Positions 48,309 through 54,880 of a DNA stretch of 64,000 nucleotides are shown here, piece by piece. The stretch covers positions 527,189 through 591,188 of the forward strand of contig NZ_BFCB01000001.1 in the NCBI RefSeq assembly GCF_003569045.1, in the 5' to 3' direction. Both the position numbers and the translations under genes were made by a program. Source of the DNA: Aggregatilinea lenta (GTDB taxonomy: Bacteria > Chloroflexota > Anaerolineae > Aggregatilineales > Aggregatilineaceae). Numbering within the stretch: position 1 is the stretch's first letter; every line of letters begins with the position of its first letter. The notes below the pieces were generated by a model that worked only from the letters and a program-made list of their open reading frames with translations, had not been told where the DNA came from and did no database searches.

Positions 48309-49307
48309 CTATTCCTGCTCATATACCTGACCGGAAGCCGCCGGACCCTGGACGCGTCCGACGAACCCGGCCAGCACGACGATGGTCAGAATATAGGGCA
48401 GCATTGCCACCAGCTGGTGGGGGAAGTTGATGCCAAACAGCTGGAGCTGGTTCTGCAGCGCCATCGCAAAGCCGAACAGCAGCGCGCCCTTCAGCGCGCC
48501 GGACGGCTTCCAGTTGCCGAAGATCATCACCGCCAGCGCGATGAAGCCGCGCCCGGTGGTCATGCCGCGCTCGAACGAGCCGACCGCCGCCAGCGTCAGG
48601 AACGCGCCCGCCAGCCCGGCCATCACACCGCTGATGAACAGGTTCATGTACTGCGTGCGGTGTACGTTGATGCCCAGCGTATCGGCTGCGCGCGGATTTT
48701 CGCCCACGGCGCGCGTGCGTAGTCCCCACGTGGTGTGGACCAGCGCCCACCCCACGACGAAGACCATGATGATACTGAGGTAAGTCAGCAGGTCCTTGTC
48801 GAACAGGATGCGCCCAATGTCGTAGGGAAAGTAGAATTTGAAGTTGTCCGCCAGCTTCAGCTCGACCGATCCCGACTGGTTCCACGGGTTGCCGATCAGG
48901 TTCGACAGCTTGCCCAACGTGCGGGTTTCTTCCTGATAGAAGTAGCCCGTCAGGCCCAGCGCCAGGATGTTGATCACCGTGCCGCTGATGATCTGGTCCA
49001 CTTTGTACCGGATCGACAGCAGCGCGTGCAGCAGGCCCATCGCCCCGCCGGTCAGCAGCGCGACCGCCAGCGAGATGCCCAGGCGCGTCGGGTCCTCTTG
49101 CAGCGACGCCGAGACGCCCGGCTGGCTGAGGATCACGTTGGTCATATAGCCGGTGAAGGCGGACATCAGCATCATGCCGTCGATGCCGATGTTCACCACG
49201 CCGGATCGTTCACTGAAAATACCGCTCAGCGCCCCGAAGGTGATCGGGACGGAAAAGCGGATCATGGCGTTGATAGTCGCCACGATGGCGACGCCAAGCT
49301 CAACCAT
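48309..49307 (-). CDS. BMP-type ABC importer permease (NupQ/YufQ-like)
   Basis: 332 residues, about 9 hydrophobic helices. FSERSGVVNIGIDGMMLMSAF is the diagnostic N-terminal motif of this permease family, followed by GTVINILALGLTGYFY and ENPRAADTLGINVHRTQY (the cytoplasmic coupling region). It forms the channel with the other permease for uptake of nucleosides or related solutes. GAGAGGA is 5 nt before the ATG. Second gene of the operon, 18 nt after the first permease and 12 nt before the ATPase. Confidence 0.92.
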   Translation of the reverse strand: MVELGVAIVATINAMIRFSVPITFGALSGIFSERSGVVNIGIDGMMLMSAFTGYMTNVILSQPGVSASLQEDPTRLGISLAVALLTGGAMGLLHALLSIRYKVDQIISGTVINILALGLTGYFYQEETRTLGKLSNLIGNPWNQSGSVELKLADNFKFYFPYDIGRILFDKDLLTYLSIIMVFVVGWALVHTTWGLRTRAVGENPRAADTLGINVHRTQYMNLFISGVMAGLAGAFLTLAAVGSFERGMTTGRGFIALAVMIFGNWKPSGALKGALLFGFAMALQNQLQLFGINFPHQLVAMLPYILTIVVLAGFVGRVQGPAASGQVYEQE

Positions 49308-49325
49308 AACGTCCTCTCATCCTCG

Positions 49326-50510
49326 CTACTTTCGCCAACTGCTTTCGAGGCGCTTCTGCGCTCCATCGAAGCCCGGCGCGCGCACGCGGTACAACCGCCG
49401 GATGATCTGGTCGGCGGCGACAAACATCAGGATCATGGCCTGGATTACCTGGATCAGCTCCGGCTGGACGGCGGCGTCACGCGCCATGCGCGTTGTGCCG
49501 GAATCCATCGCGCCGAATAGAAACGCCGAGATGGGCATCCCCAGGGGTGCGTTGTTGGCGAGGAAGGAGACCGTGATAGCGTCGAACCCCAGCGATAGGC
49601 TCTGGTTGCCCTCGTAGTGGTAGTTCACGCCCAGCGTCTGCACGCCGCCCGCCAGCCCGGCCAGCGCTCCGGCGATGAGCATGGTCATGATCGTGACGCG
49701 CTTGACGTTCACGCCCGAATAGCGCGCCGCGTTGGGGCTGAGGCCCACCATGCGCAGCTGGAAGCCGAAGGTCGAGCGGTAGAGCAGGAACGCGATCGCC
49801 ACTGCCACGATGAGCGCGATGAAAATGCCCGCATGCAGCGAGAAGTTCGGCGGCACGGTGTACACGGTCGGCAGCTTGGCCGAGTCGAGGATGTCCCGCG
49901 TGCGCGCTATCGCCCCGGTCTGGCTGGGATCGGACAGCGGGCCGGGCTTGATTTTGCCGTCGGTGCTGCCGGTGGAGATCAGCCATTCCGCGAAGCGACT
50001 CGCGATGAAATTCAGCATGATCGTCGTGATCACTTCGTGCGCGTCGGCATAGGCTTTCAACGCGCCGGGGATGGCTCCCCACAGGCCCCCCGCCGCGACG
50101 GCGGCCAGCAAGGAGAGCGTTACGTGCAGCACGGGCGGCAGGCCGTCCACCGCGTAACCGACCCAGGCTGCCGTGATGGAGCCGATGATCAGCTGTCCTT
50201 GCACACCGATGTTGAACAGGCCGCACTTATACGCAAACGCCACCGCCAGTCCCGACAGGACGAGCGGCGTCATGTTGCGGAAGGTTGCCAGCAAGCCTCG
50301 CGGTTCCAAAAAAGCGCCTTCGAAGAGGCCCTCGAAGGCAGTAATTGGATCGCGTCCGTTCAGCAAAATGAGAATCGACCCCACCATGATCGCCGTGAAC
50401 ACCGACAGCATCGGGATCAACAGCCCCTGGAGGGCCATCCACATTCGTGCAGACGGACCTGAGAACCGGCGGCGCGGCGCGGCGGGCCGAGTTGTTGCGC
50501 TTGTTGCCAT
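49326..50510 (-). CDS. BMP-type ABC importer permease (NupP/YufP-like)
   Basis: 394 residues. After about 20 basic residues, hydrophobic helices begin (LLIPMLSVFTAIMVGSILIL). FAYKCGLFNIGVQGQLIIGS, EVITTIMLNFIAS and GLSPNAARYSGVNVKRVT are diagnostic for the larger permease of BMP-family nucleoside importers. ATG 50510 with AAAGGG 6 nt upstream is chosen over ATGs at 50516 and 50534. First gene of the operon; no substrate-binding BMP lipoprotein gene is present in the window. Confidence 0.92.
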   Translation of the reverse strand: MATSATTRPAAPRRRFSGPSARMWMALQGLLIPMLSVFTAIMVGSILILLNGRDPITAFEGLFEGAFLEPRGLLATFRNMTPLVLSGLAVAFAYKCGLFNIGVQGQLIIGSITAAWVGYAVDGLPPVLHVTLSLLAAVAAGGLWGAIPGALKAYADAHEVITTIMLNFIASRFAEWLISTGSTDGKIKPGPLSDPSQTGAIARTRDILDSAKLPTVYTVPPNFSLHAGIFIALIVAVAIAFLLYRSTFGFQLRMVGLSPNAARYSGVNVKRVTIMTMLIAGALAGLAGGVQTLGVNYHYEGNQSLSLGFDAITVSFLANNAPLGMPISAFLFGAMDSGTTRMARDAAVQPELIQVIQAMILMFVAADQIIRRLYRVRAPGFDGAQKRLESSWRK

Positions 50511-50611
50511 GGGCATCCCTTTTCCGCAGGCCAAACTGAAGACGGAGGCTGTGAGTAGTACTCAGCAGCGAGCGGCCCCGTTCAACCGGGCCCGCTGGAC
50601 GTTGGCGGGTA

Positions 50612-50617
50612 ATTATA
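50612..50617 (-). promoter_or_regulatory. -10 element of the ABC importer operon
   Basis: A perfect TATAAT on the minus strand about 100 nt before the first permease; no clear -35. Confidence 0.45.
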
Positions 50618-50673
50618 GAAGAGAGCCGCAAAAAACGGTAGTTCCGGCGGATTTTCCGCCGCGCCCCGCGTGC

Positions 50674-50702
50674 TGGACGCAAAACCGAAACGGGACTACA
50701 CT
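50674..50702 (+). promoter_or_regulatory. Promoter candidate for the glycerol-1-phosphate dehydrogenase-like gene
   Basis: TGGACG, 17 nt, TACACT; divergent from the importer promoter. Confidence 0.4.
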
Positions 50703-50768
50703 AAACACACGATCCTGAGCCGCCGCCCCTGAGCGAATACCCCGGCGCAGCACGATGGAGAATCCAGA

Positions 50769-52049
50769 ATGACGGTATGGCCATTGCCTCGCATCAGCTT
50801 TCGGGAGCTGGGTTCGATTCAAGAAAAGCGGCCCGTCGCGCTGCTGACCACCGAGCAGACGTGGGCCATCCTGGGCAGCCAGATCGCGCTGCCGCTGGTG
50901 ATCCAGGCTGAGCCGGAGCGCCAAAGCCTGGAACTTTTCGAATATCTGGCAGCGCACCTGCCGTCACAGGTCGAGGCGGTTTACGTCGTCGGGCAGGGCG
51001 CCGCGTTGGAAGCGGGCAAACTCGTCGCCGCGCGCAACGACATCCCGCTGATCGTCGTGCCGACCGCGCTGGAGAGCGCGGCCATGCTGACGCCCACCGC
51101 CACCGCCTACCAGGACGACGACGGTCAGCCGACCGTGCATACCATCGAAACCGGTCCCGCGACGGAAGTCATCGTCGATTGGGACGTGATCCGGGCCGCC
51201 CCCGATTCGCTGCGCGGCGCGGGCATCGTGGACGTAATGTCGATCATTACCGGCCTGCTCGACTGGCGCTATGCCGCCCAGCGCGGCAAGAATCCGCCGG
51301 AGCAGCGCTTTACACCCTGGTCCGCGAGCGTCGCAGCAGGACTGGCCGCCCACGCGCTCAAATCCGCGCCCGCCATCGGCGAGGGCAAGCCGGGCGCGCT
51401 GCGCACCCTGCTCGATCTGCTGATGCAGATGACGCAGCTCAGCAACCAGCTCGGCCATGCGCGCGTGCATGAAGGCAGCGAGCACGTGCTGGCGCAGGCG
51501 CTCGCCGCGCAGGATACGCGCAAGCTGGCGCACGCGGAGATCGTCGGGCCGTGCATTTTGCTGGTGTCGGCCCTGCATGGCCAGGACCCGGCCTCGCTGC
51601 GCGACGCGATGGAGTCGGCGGGCGTCAAGCTCGACCGGCTGCGTGCCACCGACGTGCAGTCGTTCATCGACGTTCTACCGGAATATTTGGGCGCGCACAG
51701 CCTACCCTACACCGTTTTGAACGATCTCGATCCGCTGGGCGAAGAAACCGCGCAGGCGCTGCAAGCCGCCGGACTGGCGATTCTGCCCGGCACGTGGCAG
51801 TCGCCGGATCTGGCGATCGAAGAAGTGCCTGAAGAAGCCGCCGCTGCGCAGGCCACCGTCGAGGACGCCGCCCCACCGGACGACGAAGCGACCCGCCCCG
51901 AACCGGCTGAGCCGGCGGCTGTGGCCGAAGCCGAGAGCGTGCCGGAGCAGGAAACCGCCCCCAAAAACGCGCCCGTCGAAGCCGTGCCGAACCAGGCCGG
52001 GGACGCGAGCGGCGCGGACGACGTCACGGAGGATTCACCGCGCGCGTAA
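50769..52049 (+). CDS. Glycerol-1-phosphate dehydrogenase-like protein (EgsA/AraM group), with Ala/Glu/Pro tail
   Basis: 426 residues. Residues 1-340 have the iron-alcohol-dehydrogenase/DHQ-synthase fold: VVGQGAALEAGKLVAA (NAD phosphate loop, normally GGGxxxDxxK), PLIVVPTALES, GAGIVDVMSIITGLLDW (metal Asp region) and EGSEHVLAQAL (metal His). The glycine motif is altered and the usual Asp is Glu. Residues about 345-426 are low complexity (Ala, Glu, Pro, Asp). Relatives make sn-glycerol-1-phosphate from dihydroxyacetone phosphate. Activity here is doubtful because of the altered motifs. GGAGA is 8 nt before the ATG. Confidence 0.72.
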   Translation: MTVWPLPRISFRELGSIQEKRPVALLTTEQTWAILGSQIALPLVIQAEPERQSLELFEYLAAHLPSQVEAVYVVGQGAALEAGKLVAARNDIPLIVVPTALESAAMLTPTATAYQDDDGQPTVHTIETGPATEVIVDWDVIRAAPDSLRGAGIVDVMSIITGLLDWRYAAQRGKNPPEQRFTPWSASVAAGLAAHALKSAPAIGEGKPGALRTLLDLLMQMTQLSNQLGHARVHEGSEHVLAQALAAQDTRKLAHAEIVGPCILLVSALHGQDPASLRDAMESAGVKLDRLRATDVQSFIDVLPEYLGAHSLPYTVLNDLDPLGEETAQALQAAGLAILPGTWQSPDLAIEEVPEEAAAAQATVEDAAPPDDEATRPEPAEPAAVAEAESVPEQETAPKNAPVEAVPNQAGDASGADDVTEDSPRA

Positions 52050-52071
52050 CGCCGCAGCATTTGAAACGACA

Positions 52072-52107
52072 ACGGGCCAGCCGGAGACGATCCGCTGGCC
52101 CGTTTTT
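52072..52107 (+). terminator. Terminator after the glycerol-1-phosphate dehydrogenase-like gene
   Basis: ACGGGCCAGC and GCTGGCCCGT form a 10-bp stem followed by TTTTT. Confidence 0.9.
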
Positions 52108-52137
52108 CATCGGGAAACGCTGTTGGGGCAGGATTAA

Positions 52138-52217
52138 TGCAGTTTAATGAAATAATCCGGTCATCACCGCGACCTCACCCCCGGCCCCTCTCCAATCAAG
52201 TTGGAGAGGGGAGACAG
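52138..52217 (+). repeat. Long form of intergenic repeat A
   Basis: TGCAGTTTAATGAAATAATC, then CGGTCATCACCGCGACCTCA, the CCCCCGGCCCC core and the TCTCCAATC/GTTGGAGA palindrome; near-identical to 31927 and 23472. Confidence 0.85.
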
Positions 52218-52242
52218 GCGATGAGGACAATATGTCAACCGC

Positions 52243-53442
52243 CTACGCCCCGTCTTCGACCTCCACGATCTCGACGTAGTCGTCCGTGCCGCCGCGCTCC
52301 CAGTAGATGCGCGGCACGATCGAGTCTTCCATGATGCGGTCGCGGTACTGCACCACGCGCCGGATCACGCTCTCCACCAGCGAGTCGGACAGGTAGTGCG
52401 GCTTGAGGCCCAGATCGAACAGGCCGGTGTGGTCGGGATTGTAGTAGTGCTCCTCCGCCTCGACGCGCGGGTTGCGATAGTGGGCGATCGTCACGTCGAT
52501 TCCCGCCTCGCGCGCAGCCTTCTTGACGTGCTTCGCCAGATCCATCACCGAAAAGCGTTCGACCCACTGGTTGAACACGCGCATCTTGCCCGGCGTAGGC
52601 GGATTGAGCGCGGAAAGTTCGATGCACTGCAGCGTATCGCGGATGTTCAGGTAGCCGCGTGTCTGCTGCCCGCGCCCGAACAGCGTCAGCGGGATACCTG
52701 CCACGGCCTGCACGCAGAAGCGATTCAGCGCCGTACCGAATGATTCGTCGTAGTCGAAGCGCGTCAGCAGCCGGTCGTCCAGATTCGATTCGTCCGTCTC
52801 GATGCCGTACACCACGCCCTGGTTGAGATCCGTGGCACGCAGCCCCCAGACCTTGCAGGCGAACATGATGTTGTTGCTGTCGTGCACTTTGGTCAGGTGG
52901 TAAAACGAGCCGGGCTGCTTGGGGAACGGCAGCGTGTCCGTGCGCCCCTTGTATTCGATGGTGAAATAGCCTTCGGGGATATCTACGTTGGGCGTGCCAT
53001 ACTCGCCCATCGTGCCCAGCTTGACCAGATGCGCATCCGGCGCGAACTCGTGCATGGCCCACAGCACGTTCAGCGTGCCGTTGACGTTATTTTCGTGGAC
53101 CTGCACGGCGTGGTGCACGTCGATCATCGAGTATGGGGCGCTGGGGATTTCGCCGTAGTGCACGATAGTGTCCGGCTGGAAGTCACGGATCAGGTGACTG
53201 ATGAAATACCAGTCCTTGATGTCGCCGATGAACATCTCGATGTTGCAGCCCGCCACGTTGTGCCACGCCTCAACGCGCGACTGGAGCGACTGGATCGGCG
53301 TGAGGCTGTCGGTGCCGCGTTCCAGGTGCATCATGCGCCGCGTAAAATTATCGACGACGGCCACCGTATGGCCGCGCTTGCTGAAGTACATCGCGGTGGG
53401 CCACCCCAGGTATCCGTCCCCACCCAAAATCAAAATTCGCAT
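52243..53442 (-). CDS. sqdB: UDP-sulfoquinovose synthase (SQD1/SqdB)
   Basis: 399 residues, extended short-chain dehydrogenase. RILILGGDGYLGWPTAMYFS is the SQD1 N-terminus; HYGEIPSAPYSMID, KLGTMGEYGTPN (catalytic Thr/Met-Gly-Glu-Tyr), SFYHLTKVHDSNNI (YxxxK) and VVYGIETDES are diagnostic. It converts UDP-glucose and sulfite to UDP-sulfoquinovose, the head-group donor of sulfolipid. ATG 53442 has AGGAG 9 nt upstream. No SqdD or SqdX/SQD2 glycosyltransferase is adjacent. Its stop lies 25 nt past a repeat. Confidence 0.93.
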   Translation of the reverse strand: MRILILGGDGYLGWPTAMYFSKRGHTVAVVDNFTRRMMHLERGTDSLTPIQSLQSRVEAWHNVAGCNIEMFIGDIKDWYFISHLIRDFQPDTIVHYGEIPSAPYSMIDVHHAVQVHENNVNGTLNVLWAMHEFAPDAHLVKLGTMGEYGTPNVDIPEGYFTIEYKGRTDTLPFPKQPGSFYHLTKVHDSNNIMFACKVWGLRATDLNQGVVYGIETDESNLDDRLLTRFDYDESFGTALNRFCVQAVAGIPLTLFGRGQQTRGYLNIRDTLQCIELSALNPPTPGKMRVFNQWVERFSVMDLAKHVKKAAREAGIDVTIAHYRNPRVEAEEHYYNPDHTGLFDLGLKPHYLSDSLVESVIRRVVQYRDRIMEDSIVPRIYWERGGTDDYVEIVEVEDGA

Positions 53443-53568
53443 AAGCCCCATCTCCTGTTCCCGTTCAGGCAGCCGGGTCACCGCCGGATTGCTGATGGGG
53501 GATTATACCGTGTGGCCTGCCTGGGGCGAACGGTAACTTATGCCGAAAGATAGACTGAGCAGCCAAGA

Positions 53569-53597
53569 TTGCGTAATTTACGTAAAATATGTAAACT
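53569..53597 (+). promoter_or_regulatory. Promoter and operator of the toxin-antitoxin pair
   Basis: TTGCGT, 17 nt, TAAACT, with a perfect palindrome TTTACGTAAA (53577-53586) inside the spacer and a second GTAAA half downstream: the layout of an autoregulated toxin-antitoxin promoter. Confidence 0.55.
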
Positions 53598-53624
53598 ATA
53601 GCAAATGCAGCATAAGGAGACACA

Positions 53625-54023
53625 ATGTCTATCACGATTTCTAAAACGGATCTCGCCCGAAATACGCGCGACATCGTAGACCAGGCCCGCCGGGGACAGA
53701 CAATCGTCGTGCAGAGCTACGGGGAAGATCAGGTCGTGCTGCTGGATGCGATGGACTATCGCCTGCTGCGCGCACTCGTGGCCTACGCCCTGCGTGATTC
53801 GGCTGTCGAGGCAGGCAATGCGCCGGTCAACGACGCCGTGTTCGCCTATCTCGACGAGCGCGTAAGCCTCGCCAAAGCGGCGGAATTGCTCGACCTCTCG
53901 CGCTTCGAGCTGATGGAGCGCTTCGAGCGGCTGGGCGTGCCGCTCCGTCAGGGTCCGGCAACGCTGGATGAAGCGCACGAGGATGTCGCCGCCGCCCGTC
54001 GTGGCAACTCAGCATCCGCATGA
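53625..54023 (+). CDS. Antitoxin: Phd-like N-terminus fused to a UPF0175-like C-terminus
   Basis: 132 residues. Residues 1-50 (MSITISKTDLARNTRDIVDQ then GQTIVVQSYGEDQVVLLDAMDY) resemble the DNA-binding fold of Phd/YefM antitoxins. Residues about 80-120 (YLDERVSLAKAAELLDLSRF, ELMERFERLGVPLRQGP) match UPF0175, which alone usually accompanies DUF3368 toxins. AAGGAG stands 5 nt before the ATG. It overlaps the toxin gene by 4 nt (ATGA), and its promoter carries an operator-like palindrome. Expected to bind and neutralise the PIN toxin and repress the operon. Confidence 0.85.
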   Translation: MSITISKTDLARNTRDIVDQARRGQTIVVQSYGEDQVVLLDAMDYRLLRALVAYALRDSAVEAGNAPVNDAVFAYLDERVSLAKAAELLDLSRFELMERFERLGVPLRQGPATLDEAHEDVAAARRGNSASA

Positions 54024-54499
54024 TCGCCGCCGTCATCGATACGACGGTGCTCAGCAACTTTGCGCACGTCGATCAACCGCAGTTGCTACGCAGCGCCTTT
54101 GACGACTCCGTCACCGTTCGGGCCGTCATGGACGAACTGGCCGAAGGCGTAAGGCTGGCACGCTTACCGGACGTAAACTGGCGATGGCTCCGGGTTGTTG
54201 AGCTAACCACCGACGAGCTTCTACGCGCTGATGAGTTAAACAGGACGTTGGGCCGGGGCGAATCAGAATGCATCGCTTTAGCGCAGTCCCGGCAGTGGAT
54301 CGTCCTTACCGACGACCGCGACGCCAGGACCGCCGCACGGACAGCCGGGGTTAGTGTGTCGGGCACGCTAGGTTGCCTGATGAATCTGATCGAGATCAAC
54401 ACTCTGACTCTGTCCCAGGCGGATCGCTGGCTGGAGCAAATGGTGCGGCACGGCTATCGCTGTCCGGTAAAGTCGCTCGCGGACCTCCGGCGCGACTGA
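54020..54499 (+). CDS. PIN-domain toxin (DUF3368)
   Basis: 159 residues. The acidic PIN residues are visible: Asp7 (VIDTTVLSNF), Glu near 41, the GRGESECIALA helix and Asp near 96 (VLTDDRDAR). GTLGCLMNLIE and the C-terminal helix are typical of DUF3368 VapC-like ribonucleases. It would cut RNA when free of the antitoxin. Translationally coupled to the antitoxin gene (4-nt overlap); a perfect 9-bp hairpin follows at 54504. Confidence 0.9.
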   Translation: MIAAVIDTTVLSNFAHVDQPQLLRSAFDDSVTVRAVMDELAEGVRLARLPDVNWRWLRVVELTTDELLRADELNRTLGRGESECIALAQSRQWIVLTDDRDARTAARTAGVSVSGTLGCLMNLIEINTLTLSQADRWLEQMVRHGYRCPVKSLADLRRD

Positions 54500-54503
54500 T
54501 CGC

Positions 54504-54525
54504 GCTTTCTTTTGGGAAAGAAAGC
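54504..54525 (+). terminator. Hairpin after the toxin gene
   Basis: GCTTTCTTT-TGGG-AAAGAAAGC, a perfect 9-bp stem 5 nt past the stop; no T-run, so termination is uncertain. Confidence 0.45.
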
Positions 54526-54577
54526 CTGGCAAAGAAAGCCGCAGCCAGTTCTTGCGGCGTGGTTCCCGCCAATCACC

Positions 54578-54607
54578 TTGACAACGCCGTCGTCGATCCC
54601 CTACAAT
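54578..54607 (+). promoter_or_regulatory. Promoter of the second ABC-F leader
   Basis: TTGACA, 18 nt, TACAAT: strong sigma70-type promoter, 274 nt before the ABC-F ATG and 17 nt before the leader ORF. Confidence 0.8.
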
Positions 54608-54624
54608 ACGCAGGGTCGGGGCGA

Positions 54625-54705
54625 ATGCGCAGCCGCGCCTCACTCCGTCTTTCGCAAACCAGAGCAGAAAGGCTCCGAATGACCGACAAGGGTGCTCACA
54701 GCTAG
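54625..54705 (+). CDS. Probable leader peptide upstream of ABC-F gene 2
   Basis: A 26-codon Arg/Ser-rich ORF (MRSRASLRLSQTRAERLR..., ending MTDKGAHS) between a strong promoter and an intrinsic terminator. The in-frame ATG at 54679, preceded by AAAGG at 7 nt, would yield only MTDKGAHS. The codons near the stop pair with a downstream segment (54684-54691 with 54732-54739). Function as an attenuation leader is inferred from layout. Confidence 0.5.
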   Translation: MRSRASLRLSQTRAERLRMTDKGAHS

Positions 54706-54739
54706 TCCCATTCCGGGCTGCTTGCTGCTGACCTTGTCG
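54684..54739 (+). promoter_or_regulatory. Long-range stem spanning the leader stop codon (ABC-F gene 2)
   Basis: CGACAAGG (54684-54691) and CCTTGTCG (54732-54739) are perfectly complementary over 8 bp; the loop holds the leader stop and a smaller CCC/GGG stem. Confidence 0.5.
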
Positions 54740-54793
54740 CATTCTGGCTGACAGACGTCCTTTCCTGCCACCGACTCACCGAAACGACTTGTG

Positions 54794-54827
54794 CGCCGCA
54801 CGGGCAATTGACCCGGCGGCGTTTTTT
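54794..54827 (+). terminator. Intrinsic terminator/attenuator in front of ABC-F gene 2
   Basis: CGCCGC-A-CGGG and CCCG-GCGGCG form a 10-bp stem with one bulged A and loop CAATTGA, followed by TTTTTT. It lies 53 nt before the ABC-F ATG with only the leader ORF upstream. Confidence 0.8.
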
Positions 54828-54880
54828 GTTATTCCCATAAGAATCTCGTCGTATTCAGGTGCACGAAAGAAGGGCCTTTT

